NCBI GenBank assembly: GCA_947456915.1
Contig: CANGUQ010000164.1
Coordinates: 1 to 7,814, forward strand
Source of the DNA: Betaproteobacteria bacterium
Lineage (GTDB): Bacteria; Pseudomonadota; Gammaproteobacteria; Burkholderiales; CAIKXV01
Length of the DNA: 7,814 nt
Direction of reading: 5' to 3'
The notes under the pieces are model-generated. The model was not told the origin of the DNA and made no database searches. It worked only from the letters and a program-made list of their open reading frames with translations. The position numbers were made by a program, and so were the translations under genes. Positions 1 through 6,205 of this stretch are shown one piece after another (the first letter of the stretch is position 1; every line of letters starts with the position of its first letter).

Positions 1-861
1 CTGCTCGCCCGGGTCGGGCGCACGCATGAACGCCTCGCCCACGAGAAAGCCGTACACCTCGTGCGCGAGCATCTGCGCCACGTGCGAGCGATCGAGAATA
101 CCGCTCTCGGTGATCACCAGCCGGTCGCTGCCGATCTGTCCGAGCAGATCGAAGGTGGTGGCCAGCCGGGTGTCGAACGTGCGCAGGTCGCGGTTGTTGA
201 TGCCGATCAGCGGCGTGCGCAGCGCGAGCGCGCGCGCGAGTTCCCGCGCATCGTGCGCCTCCACCAGCACCGACATGCCCAGGTCGTGCGCGAGCGCTTC
301 CAGCTCGCACATGCGCGCGTCGTCGAGCGCCGCCACGATCAGCAGGATGCAGTCGGCGCCGGCAGCACGCGCCTCGTACACCTGATACGGATCGACGATG
401 AAGTCCTTGCGCAGCACCGGCAGCGTGCAGGCGGCTCGCGCCTCGCGCATGAACTCGAGCGAGCCCTGGAAGTACTGCTCGTCGGTGAGCACCGACAGGC
501 AGGCCGCGCCGCCGCGCGCGTAGCTCGCCGCGATCTCGGCGGGCTGGAAATCGGCGCGCAGCACGCCCTTGCTCGGGCTCGCACGCTTGACCTCGGCGAT
601 CACTGCCGGCGTGCGCGCCGCGATCCGGGACCGCAGTGCCTGCGTAAAATCGCGCACCGGCGATGCGGCGCGCGCTGCAGCCATCACCTCGGCCAGCGGC
701 TGCGCAGCGCGCGCGCGCGCGATCTCGGCGGCCTTGGTGGCGAGGATGCGGGCGAGAATGTCCGGCACGCCTGCGCCCGCGGCGGACACGGCGGGCACGG
801 CGACGCTGCCGGGTGCGGTGGCGGACGGGTCGGCTGCCGGGTGGTCGGATGTGTTCATCAT
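1..861 (-). CDS. trpC: Indole-3-glycerol phosphate synthase TrpC (3' end cut by window edge)
   Basis: TrpC converts carboxyphenylamino-deoxyribulose phosphate (CdRP) to indole-3-glycerol phosphate in cytoplasmic tryptophan synthesis. The frame is open from 861 down to base 1 (287 codons). It carries the family's TIM-barrel landmarks in order: AEVKRASPSKG with E90 and K92, RKDFIVDPYQV with K152, LVEAHD with E201, INNRDL with N222-N223, and ESG at 252-254. It ends in FMRAPDPGEQ, so only about the last ten residues should be missing. The gene follows trpD by 11 bp. Two consecutive ATG codons (861 and 858) sit just behind a GGGG stretch, but they give an Ala/Pro-rich leader of about 31 residues before the family core begins at VPDILARIL. 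A GTG at 768 lies where homologues usually have their initiator Met and is a real alternative start. Family assignment is certain; the start is not. Confidence 0.96.
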   Translation of the reverse strand, partial: MMNTSDHPAADPSATAPGSVAVPAVSAAGAGVPDILARILATKAAEIARARAAQPLAEVMAAARAASPVRDFTQALRSRIAARTPAVIAEVKRASPSKGVLRADFQPAEIAASYARGGAACLSVLTDEQYFQGSLEFMREARAACTLPVLRKDFIVDPYQVYEARAAGADCILLIVAALDDARMCELEALAHDLGMSVLVEAHDARELARALALRTPLIGINNRDLRTFDTRLATTFDLLGQIGSDRLVITESGILDRSHVAQMLAHEVYGFLVGEAFMRAPDPGEQ

Positions 862-872
862 CGGCCCCGCAC

Positions 873-1904
873 TCAGGATTTCGCCGCGTTGGCGCGCGAG
901 AACGCGATCAGCTGATCGAGCCTCGCGCGCGCCGCACCCGAGGCGATCGCCTCTGCCGCGCGCCGCACGCCCGCCTCCAGCGTCGGTGCGAGTCCGGCGA
1001 CGTAGATCGCCGCACCCGCATTGAGCACGACGATGTCGCGCGCCGCGCCGGGCGTGTCGGCGAGCACCGCGCGCAGCATCGCGGTCGCCTCGTCGATCGT
1101 CTGCACACGGATTGCCGACACCGGCGACACGGCGAGGCCGAACTGCGCCGGATTGATCCGGTACTCGCTCACCTGCCCGTCGCGCAACTCCGCCACGTCG
1201 GTGTCACCGCTCACCGTGATCTCGTCCAGACCATCGCCGCCGTGCACCACCAGCACGTGCCGGCTGCCCAGCGCCTGCAGCACACGCGCCTGCAGCCCGA
1301 CCAGTTCGCGCCGGAACACGCCCATCACCTGATTCGGAGCACCCGCCGGGTTGGTCAGCGGCCCGAGGATGTTGAAGATCGTGCGCACGCCGAGGTCCTT
1401 GCGTACCGGCGCCGCATGCTTCATGGCAGAGTGATGGGCGGGCGCGAACATGAAGCCCACGCCGACCTCGCGGATCGAGCGCGCCACCGCCGCGGCGTCC
1501 AGCGAGAGATCGACGCCCAGCGCTTCCAGGACGTCGGCGCTGCCGCACTTCGAAGACACCGACCGCCCGCCGTGCTTGGCCACGTGCGCGCCGGCTGCGG
1601 CAGCCACCAGCGCCGAGGTGGTGGACACGTTGAAGGTGTGCTGCGCGTCGCCGCCGGTGCCGCAGGTGTCCACCAGATGGGGCACCCCGCTCGCGTCCAC
1701 GCGGGTGGCGAGTTCGCGCATCACTGCGGCCGCACCGGCGACCTCCTCGACCGTTTCGCCCTTCGCACGCAGGGCGATCACCAGGCCCGCGATCTGCGCC
1801 GGCGTGAACTCGCCCAGCATCACCTGGCGCATCAGTGCAGTCATCTGCTCGCGGGAGAGGTCGCGGCGTTCAATGAGGGCGGTGAGGGCTTCGGAGTAGT
1901 TCAT
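873..1904 (-). CDS. trpD: Anthranilate phosphoribosyltransferase TrpD
   Basis: TrpD transfers the phosphoribosyl group of PRPP to anthranilate, the second step of the tryptophan branch. The 343-residue product has the normal family length. A helical N-terminal domain starts MNYSEALTALIERRDL. The PRPP/pyrophosphate-binding loop DTCGTGGD lies at residues 79-86, the glycine-rich segment KHGGRSVSSKCGSADVLEALG spans 110-130, NILGPLTNP is at 178-186, and the Mg-binding DGLDE is at 224-228. The frame stays open upstream to a GTG at 2024, but that 40-residue extension (Cys/Arg-rich, not family-like) is unlikely to be translated, so I chose the ATG at 1904. The ribosome-binding site is weak (CCGAGAC, CCGAG). 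It lies 187 bp downstream of trpG and 11 bp upstream of trpC, and is presumably cotranscribed with both. Confidence 0.98.
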   Translation of the reverse strand: MNYSEALTALIERRDLSREQMTALMRQVMLGEFTPAQIAGLVIALRAKGETVEEVAGAAAVMRELATRVDASGVPHLVDTCGTGGDAQHTFNVSTTSALVAAAAGAHVAKHGGRSVSSKCGSADVLEALGVDLSLDAAAVARSIREVGVGFMFAPAHHSAMKHAAPVRKDLGVRTIFNILGPLTNPAGAPNQVMGVFRRELVGLQARVLQALGSRHVLVVHGGDGLDEITVSGDTDVAELRDGQVSEYRINPAQFGLAVSPVSAIRVQTIDEATAMLRAVLADTPGAARDIVVLNAGAAIYVAGLAPTLEAGVRRAAEAIASGAARARLDQLIAFSRANAAKS

Positions 1905-2091
1905 CGCTCGGGTCTCGGGTTTGCCGCGGTCGCCGCGGTGGCGACTGCATGCGTTGCACACTGGCCAGCGGATACGTTGCCTGCAGCAGACAGCCGCGAC
2001 GACATCGGTGTCAGCCGCCGCCACCGCAGCGCGGACCGGCGGTTCACCGCGTCCGTCCGCGCACGGTCACGGCGAGCGGCACAGTCCGCGT
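1905..2091. other. 187-bp gap between trpG and trpD
   Basis: This stretch separates two genes that act in the same pathway and are normally nearly contiguous. I find no convincing coding sequence in it. The trpD frame continues through part of it (from 2024) with a composition unlike TrpD. Near the trpD side is an inverted repeat, GTCGCC (1929-1934) and GGCGAC (1940-1945), with a 5-nt loop, overlapping two copies of CCGCGG. No T-tract follows on either strand, so it does not look like an intrinsic terminator. It could hold an internal promoter or an RNA processing site, but nothing here proves either. Confidence 0.5.
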
Positions 2092-2661
2092 TCAGGCCTG
2101 GCTGTTCAGAAAGTTCGCGAGCAGCGAATGGCCGCGCTCGGTGAGGATCGATTCCGGGTGAAACTGCACGCCTTCCACCGGGAGCGTGCGGTGACGCACT
2201 CCCATGATCTCGCCGTCCTCGCTGGTGGCGGTGACCTCGAGCACTGCCGGCAGCGACTCGCGCTCGATCACCAGCGAATGGTAGCGGGTGGCGAGGAACG
2301 GGTTGGGCAACTGCCTGAACACCCCGGTGCCGCTGTGCTGGATCGCCGAGGTCTTGCCGTGCATCACCTGCCGGGCGTGAACCACCTTGCCGCCGAAGGC
2401 CTGCCCGATCGCCTGATGGCCGAGGCACACCCCGAGGATCGGGATCTTCCCGGCGAACCGCTGGATCGCTTCGACCGAGATGCCCGCCTCGTTGGGCGTG
2501 CACGGCCCGGGCGAGATCACGATGTGACCCGGCCGCAACGCCTCGATCTTCTCCAGCGAGATCTCGTCGTTGCGAAACACCGCCACCTCCTGCTCCAGTT
2601 CGCCGAAGTACTGGACCAGGTTGTAGGTAAACGAATCGTAGTTGTCGATCATCAGCAGCAT
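2092..2661 (-). CDS. trpG: Anthranilate synthase component II, glutamine amidotransferase TrpG
   Basis: TrpG is the class I glutamine amidotransferase subunit that hydrolyses glutamine and passes ammonia to TrpE for anthranilate synthesis. The 189-residue product begins with the classical MLLMIDNYDSFTYNLVQYF. It contains PGPCTP (51-56), the nucleophile-elbow motif GVCLGHQ with catalytic Cys79, the HSGTGVF segment (109-115), and the C-terminal catalytic pair in GVQFHPES (His168, Glu170). Its length is normal for a stand-alone TrpG. PabA, the paralogue for folate synthesis, is nearly identical in motif content, and in many bacteria one protein serves both; the trpDC neighbours favour the TrpG name. 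The start at 2661 gives the canonical N-terminus, and a second ATG at 2652 is possible. The ribosome-binding site is poor (GGGA, 10 nt upstream). It is the first gene of the trpGDC block and must have its own promoter. Confidence 0.97.
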   Translation of the reverse strand: MLLMIDNYDSFTYNLVQYFGELEQEVAVFRNDEISLEKIEALRPGHIVISPGPCTPNEAGISVEAIQRFAGKIPILGVCLGHQAIGQAFGGKVVHARQVMHGKTSAIQHSGTGVFRQLPNPFLATRYHSLVIERESLPAVLEVTATSEDGEIMGVRHRTLPVEGVQFHPESILTERGHSLLANFLNSQA

Positions 2662-2958
2662 GGTTGCGATGTCCCGTTGAATTGCATGGACGAAGGCTCG
2701 TCGAGCGCGGGAGACCCGCGACTGCGGCGGCAACCACCGCAGGCTGGCACCCGCGCGGCGGCGCGCGATCCGGCAGGCGGCAGGGACTGAAAACGCCAGC
2801 GATTATCGCCGCAACCCACGCGTGCCGTGCAGCCTGTCGCCGGCGCCGCAGTGTCCGCGCCGGAACCGTCGTCTCGCCCGCGCTGACGGCGCACCTGCCG
2901 GCGTGCCCGCCTTGCGCGACAATCGAGGGTCCTGTGCCGGCTCGGGGAGGCCGTGGCG
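2662..2958. promoter_or_regulatory. Divergent trpG / ypfJ intergenic region
   Basis: This region must hold the promoters for trpG (leftward) and for the metallopeptidase gene (rightward). On the minus strand GATAAT (complement of 2802-2807) resembles a sigma-70 -10 box, but I see no good -35 box at 17 bp. On the plus strand GACAAT (2918-2923) is a possible -10 box for ypfJ, again without a clear -35. GGGGAGG at 2944-2950 is a strong Shine-Dalgarno sequence 8 nt before the ypfJ ATG. Inverted repeats include CCGGCGC (2840-2846) with GCGCCGG (2857-2863), plus three adjacent ones between 2696 and 2741 listed separately. I found no leader peptide with tandem Trp codons. The functional role is inferred from gene orientation; the individual boxes are low confidence. 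Confidence 0.5.
2696..2741 (-). promoter_or_regulatory. Three adjacent inverted repeats in the trpG 5' leader
   Basis: Read on the minus strand, toward trpG, three inverted repeats follow each other with almost no spacing. The first, TGCGGTGG-TTG-CCGCCGCA (2741-2723), has 8 pairs including one G-U wobble that forms only in the trpG-sense RNA. The second, CGCGGG-TCT-CCCGCG (2720-2706), has six perfect pairs. The third, GCTCG-A-CGAGC (2706-2696), has five pairs and shares one base with the second. The last one ends 34 nt before the trpG start codon. No T-tract follows, so a simple intrinsic terminator is not indicated. In DNA this GC-rich some hairpins arise by chance. Confidence 0.35.
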
Positions 2959-3834
2959 ATGCGTATCGAAGACGAGCGCGAGAGCAGCAACGTCGAAGAC
3001 CGGCGCGGTGCGCCCTTCGGCGGGGGCATGGTGCGGGGCGGTGGACGCGGCATCGGTATCGGCACCATCGTGGTGGTCATCGTCGCCGTGCTGATGGGCG
3101 CCGATCCCGCGACCGTGCTGTCGCTGCTCTCCGGACAAGGCGGGCCGGTCGCGTCGCAGCAGCAATCGGGGCCGGCGCCGGCGCCGATCGACGACGAGGC
3201 GAGCCGCTTCGTACGCCGCGTGCTGGCAAAGACCGAGGACACCTGGGGCGCCATCTTCCGCGCCGGCGGTGCGCAGTACCGGGAGCCTCGCCTCGTGCTG
3301 TTCACCGGCGCGACGCCGACCGCCTGCGGCACCGGACAGAGCGCGATGGGGCCGTTCTATTGCCCCGCCGACGAGAAGGTGTACATCGATCTCGCCTTCA
3401 ACCGCGAACTCGCCGAGCGCTTCGGCGCGCCGGGGCAGTTTGCCCAGGCCTACGTGATCGCGCACGAGGTCGGGCATCACGTGCAGAACCTGCTCGGTAT
3501 CGCGGCCAAGGTCGACGAACTGCGTCGCCGCTCGGACCAGCGCAGCAGCAATGCGCTGTCGGTGCGCATGGAACTGCAGGCCGACTGCTTCGCCGGTGTG
3601 TGGGCGCGCACCGCGGAGGAGATGAAGAGCTTCCTCGATCGCGGGGATGTCGAGCAGGCACTGCGCGCAGCGGCGGCCATCGGGGACGATCGGCTGCAGC
3701 GGCAGGCGCAGGGGCACGTCGTGCCCGATTCGTTCACCCACGGCACGTCCGAGCAGCGCATGCGCTGGTTCAGGACCGGCTTCGACACCGGCAGCCTGAA
3801 GGCCTGCGACACGTTCAGCGCGCGCAGTCTGTAG
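2959..3834 (+). CDS. ypfJ: YpfJ-type putative neutral zinc metallopeptidase, membrane-anchored
   Basis: This is a member of the Zn_peptidase (YpfJ) family, whose substrates are unknown to me. From the ATG at 2959 the product is 291 residues. It starts with the family's N-terminal signature (RESSNVEDRR, residues 7-16), followed by a Gly-rich linker and one hydrophobic segment (about 31-58, core IGIGTIVVVIVAVLMG) expected to be a membrane anchor. A short Gln/Pro-rich linker leads to the catalytic domain. The zincin motif HEVGHH lies at 169-174 (His169, Glu170, His173), ELQADC at 206-210 probably supplies the third ligand, and SFTHGTSEQRMRWF is near the C-terminus. The Cys pairs CGTG/FYCP (123, 135) and Cys210/Cys283 could form disulfides if the domain is outside the cytoplasm. 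A GTG at 2953 is in frame, but the GGGGAGG ribosome-binding site is only 2 nt from it and 8 nt from the ATG. It sits on the opposite strand between trpE and trpG; codon use resembles its neighbours, so there is no sign of recent transfer. Confidence 0.93.
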   Translation: MRIEDERESSNVEDRRGAPFGGGMVRGGGRGIGIGTIVVVIVAVLMGADPATVLSLLSGQGGPVASQQQSGPAPAPIDDEASRFVRRVLAKTEDTWGAIFRAGGAQYREPRLVLFTGATPTACGTGQSAMGPFYCPADEKVYIDLAFNRELAERFGAPGQFAQAYVIAHEVGHHVQNLLGIAAKVDELRRRSDQRSSNALSVRMELQADCFAGVWARTAEEMKSFLDRGDVEQALRAAAAIGDDRLQRQAQGHVVPDSFTHGTSEQRMRWFRTGFDTGSLKACDTFSARSL

Positions 3835-4058
3835 CGACGCGGAAGACCGCAGCGCACGGGGGTCAGCCGCGCCGGCGGCCACAGGCGCAACCGGTCGGGA
3901 TCGATGCCGCGAAGCCCGGACCCTGTTTTCTGCGGGCCACTGGCTTCCGGCGAGCGCGGGTTGCCGTCGCTTTGCGCAAGCCCGGTCCCCGTTCCCTGCC
4001 GGGCCGGGCTTCCGGTGCGTGCGGCGAGACGCGAACCGCCCGCAGCCGGCGGCAGGGC
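3835..4058. other. Convergent intergenic gap between ypfJ and trpE
   Basis: This 224-bp stretch lies between the 3' ends of ypfJ and trpE and should contain transcription stops for both. I see no coding sequence. Its main content is the duplicated inverted repeat at 3912-4015. Close to the trpE stop, CCGCC (4036-4040) and GGCGG (4048-4052) form another short hairpin. None of these hairpins is followed by a run of T on either strand, so canonical intrinsic termination is not shown; Rho-dependent termination or structure-based end protection is possible. Confidence 0.5.
3912..4015. repeat. Two degenerate copies of a ~39-bp inverted-repeat element
   Basis: Copy 1 (3912-3950) and copy 2 (3978-4015) begin with the same AAGCCCGG, share CTGC and GGGCC in the middle, and end with the same GGCTTCCGG. 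By hand alignment about 32 of 39-40 positions match, with a 66-bp period. Each copy is itself an inverted repeat: AAGCC...GGCTT in copy 1 and the longer AAGCCCGG (3978-3985)...CCGGGCTT (4004-4011) in copy 2. The position between convergent genes suggests a bidirectional terminator or a dispersed repeat of the REP kind. The sequence alone does not distinguish these. Confidence 0.55.
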
Positions 4059-5540
4059 CTACTTGCCCGGTACGGCGCTGTCCAGGCCCGCCAGCGCCAG
4101 TTCGGCGGCGCGCAGCACGGCGCGTGCCTTGTTCTGCGTTTCGCGCCACTCGCTGGCGGGATCGGAATCGGCGACGATGCCCGCGCCCGCCTGCACGTAG
4201 AGCCGCTGGTCCTTCAGCACGGCCGTGCGGATGGCGATGGCCATGTCCATGTCGCCGTGAAAACCCAGGTAGCCCACAGCGCCGCCGTAGATGCCGCGCT
4301 TGGTGGGCTCCAGTTCGTCGATGATCTCCATCGCGCGCACCTTGGGTGCACCGGAGAGCGTGCCCGCCGGAAAGCTCGCGCGCAGCGCGTCGAACGCGTC
4401 CAGTCCCGGCTTGAGCGTGCCCTCGACGTTGGACACGATGTGCATCACGTGCGAGTAGCGCTCGATCGCCATGTTCTCGGTAACCCGCACGCTGCCGGTG
4501 CGCGCGACGCGTCCGACGTCGTTGCGCCCGAGGTCCATCAGCATCACGTGCTCGGCGCGCTCCTTCGGATCGGCGAGCAGTTCGGTCGCCAGCGCCTCGT
4601 CGCGCTCGCGGGTGTCGCCGCGCGGCCGGGTGCCCGCGATCGGTCTGACCGTGACCTGACCACTCTCCAGTCGCACCAGGATCTCCGGCGATGCGCCGAC
4701 GACGTGGAACGCGCCGAAGTCCATCAGGTACATGTACGGGGAAGGATTGGTCGCGCGCAGTGCGCGATACAGCGACAGCGGCGAGGCGGTGAACGGCTGG
4801 CTGGTGCGCTGCGACAGCACCACCTGCATCACGTCGCCGTCGACGATGTAACGCTTGGCCCGCTCGACCACTTCGATGAACGCGTCCTCGCTGAACTCGG
4901 ACGCAGCGCGCGCCGGCGGCATCGGCGTCGAGTCCGGTATCTGCACCGGTGTGCGCAGCCTCGCCAGCAGTTCCGCCAGGCGCTGCCTGCCGCGCGCGTA
5001 GGCGCTCTCGCGCCGCGGGTCGACGAACACGACGAGAAAGATCTTGCCGCGCAGGTTGTCGAACACCGCGACCTCGTCCGACAGCAGCAGCAGGATGTCG
5101 GGCGTGCCGATCGGATCGGGATGGCTGGCTGCCGCGAGCCGCTTCTCCACGTAGCGCACGGTGTCGTAGGCGAAGTAGCCGACCAGACCGCCGCAGAAGC
5201 GCGGCAGCGCAGGCTCGGGAGCGACCTTCAGCCGGCCGAGGTAGCTCTTCACGAACTCGATCGGATCGTCCGTCTCGACCTGCTGGCGCACCATCGTGCC
5301 GCTGAGGTCGCGGCACAGCCTGCCGGTCACCTCGATACGATCCTCTGCCGGCAACCCGATCACCGAGTAGCGGCCGAAGCGCTCCCCGCCGTGCACCGAC
5401 TCGAGCAGATAGCTGTACGGGGCGCTGGCGAGCTTCAGGTAGGCCGACAGCGGCGTGTCGAGATCGGCGAACGTCTCGAGATGCAGCGGGATGCGGTTGT
5501 AGCCCTCCGCCGCGAGCCGGTTGAATTCCTGTTCGGTCAT
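4059..5540 (-). CDS. trpE: Anthranilate synthase component I TrpE
   Basis: TrpE converts chorismate to anthranilate using ammonia delivered by TrpG, the committed and feedback-controlled step of tryptophan synthesis. The 493-residue product has the usual length. LLES (45-48) near the N-terminus is the conserved motif of the tryptophan feedback-inhibition site. The chorismate-binding domain shows SPEIL (284-288), RPIAGTRPRG (299-308), DLGRNDVGRV (336-345), FPAGTLSGAPK (390-400) and QAGAGIVADSD (450-460). These support TrpE over PabB: the full N-terminal domain and the LLES motif are present, and the gene lies in trp context. The frame is open far upstream (to about 6242), but the ATG at 5540 gives the right N-terminus and overlaps the gph stop codon as ATGA, implying coupled translation. 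It is the last gene of rpe-gph-trpE and converges on ypfJ. Confidence 0.98.
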   Translation of the reverse strand: MTEQEFNRLAAEGYNRIPLHLETFADLDTPLSAYLKLASAPYSYLLESVHGGERFGRYSVIGLPAEDRIEVTGRLCRDLSGTMVRQQVETDDPIEFVKSYLGRLKVAPEPALPRFCGGLVGYFAYDTVRYVEKRLAAASHPDPIGTPDILLLLSDEVAVFDNLRGKIFLVVFVDPRRESAYARGRQRLAELLARLRTPVQIPDSTPMPPARAASEFSEDAFIEVVERAKRYIVDGDVMQVVLSQRTSQPFTASPLSLYRALRATNPSPYMYLMDFGAFHVVGASPEILVRLESGQVTVRPIAGTRPRGDTRERDEALATELLADPKERAEHVMLMDLGRNDVGRVARTGSVRVTENMAIERYSHVMHIVSNVEGTLKPGLDAFDALRASFPAGTLSGAPKVRAMEIIDELEPTKRGIYGGAVGYLGFHGDMDMAIAIRTAVLKDQRLYVQAGAGIVADSDPASEWRETQNKARAVLRAAELALAGLDSAVPGK

Positions 5541-6205
5541 GTCTCGATCAGTCCGTCGGCCTCGATCAGGCTGTCGACGATAGCATCGGTGTCGATCGAG
5601 CGGATGTCGGCCCCCTCGCGATAGCCGTAGCTGACGCAGATCACCGGGCAGCCGGCACGCCGTGCGGCGAGCGCGTCGTTGGCCGAATCGCCGATCATCA
5701 CCATCGACGAAGGCTGTACCCCGATCAGTTTCGCCGCGTGCAGCAGCGGCGCCGGGTCCGGCTTCTTCACCGGCAGCGTGTCGCCGGCAACGCGCACGGG
5801 AAAATAGCGGGCAAGGCCCATCTGCTCGAGCAGCGGCTCGGAAAACGCGCCGGACTTGTTGGTGACGCATCCGAGCTGGAGTCCGCGCGCGGTCATCGCG
5901 TCCAGCCCCGCGATCACGCCGGGATACACCGCACAGTTCCACGCCACCGTGTCCCGGTAGTGTCGCTCGTACACCGGCATCGCACGCTCGAACAGCGCCG
6001 GATCGGGCACGCCGTCGGCGCGGCCGGTGAGCACGCGCTCGACCAGCTTGACGATGCCCTTGCCGACGAAGTCGCGGACCTGCTCCTGCGGCAGCGGCGG
6101 CAGGCCGAGCTCGAGCATCATCCTCCGGGCCGCCTCCGCGAGCCCCGGGATGCTGTCGACCAGCGTGCCGTCCAGATCGATCAGTACCGCCCGTGCCCGG
6201 ATCAT
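5537..6205 (-). CDS. gph: Phosphoglycolate phosphatase Gph (HAD family)
   Basis: Gph is a cytoplasmic HAD-superfamily phosphatase that hydrolyses 2-phosphoglycolate, a product of DNA 3'-end repair and of Rubisco oxygenation where that enzyme exists. The 222-residue product has all four HAD motifs. Motif I is DLDGTLVD (10-17) with nucleophile Asp10 and Asp12, motif II contains Thr115 in VTNKS, motif III is the lysine in VKKPDP (147-148), and motif IV is GDSANDALAA (172-181). A helical C1-type cap lies between motifs I and II. A GAGGG Shine-Dalgarno sequence (complement of 6213-6217) is 7 nt before the ATG, within the rpe 3' end. The start overlaps the rpe stop and the stop overlaps the trpE start, each as ATGA. 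HAD phosphatases vary in substrate, but the rpe-gph-trpE context is the standard one for Gph. Confidence 0.95.
   Translation of the reverse strand: MIRARAVLIDLDGTLVDSIPGLAEAARRMMLELGLPPLPQEQVRDFVGKGIVKLVERVLTGRADGVPDPALFERAMPVYERHYRDTVAWNCAVYPGVIAGLDAMTARGLQLGCVTNKSGAFSEPLLEQMGLARYFPVRVAGDTLPVKKPDPAPLLHAAKLIGVQPSSMVMIGDSANDALAARRAGCPVICVSYGYREGADIRSIDTDAIVDSLIEADGLIET

Noticed and set aside
705..722. Run of alternating GC bases inside trpC
   Set aside because: It encodes an ordinary Ala/Arg stretch in the correct frame. At this GC content it needs no special explanation.
61..2144. Long plus-strand frames across trpC and trpD (61-915 and 663-2144)
   Set aside because: They are antisense shadows of well-supported genes, with composition dominated by Arg, His and Ala and no family motifs.
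2652..2687. An 11-codon minus-strand ORF overlapping the trpG start (MQFNGTSQPCC)
   Set aside because: It was considered as a leader peptide, but it contains no Trp codon, has no ribosome-binding site and lies downstream of the hairpins, so it does not fit trp attenuation.
3912..4052. Intrinsic terminators between ypfJ and trpE
   Set aside because: Hairpins are present, but none is followed by a T-tract on either strand, so I list the repeat and gap rather than a terminator.
2803..5316. An 837-codon open frame on the minus strand
   Set aside because: It overlaps trpE in a wrong frame and is antisense to ypfJ. Both of those genes have clear family motifs, and this product has none.
2664..5624. 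A 986-codon open frame on the plus strand
   Set aside because: It runs out of frame through ypfJ and antisense through trpE, is Arg/Ala-rich, and has no recognisable domain. Long false frames are expected at this GC content.
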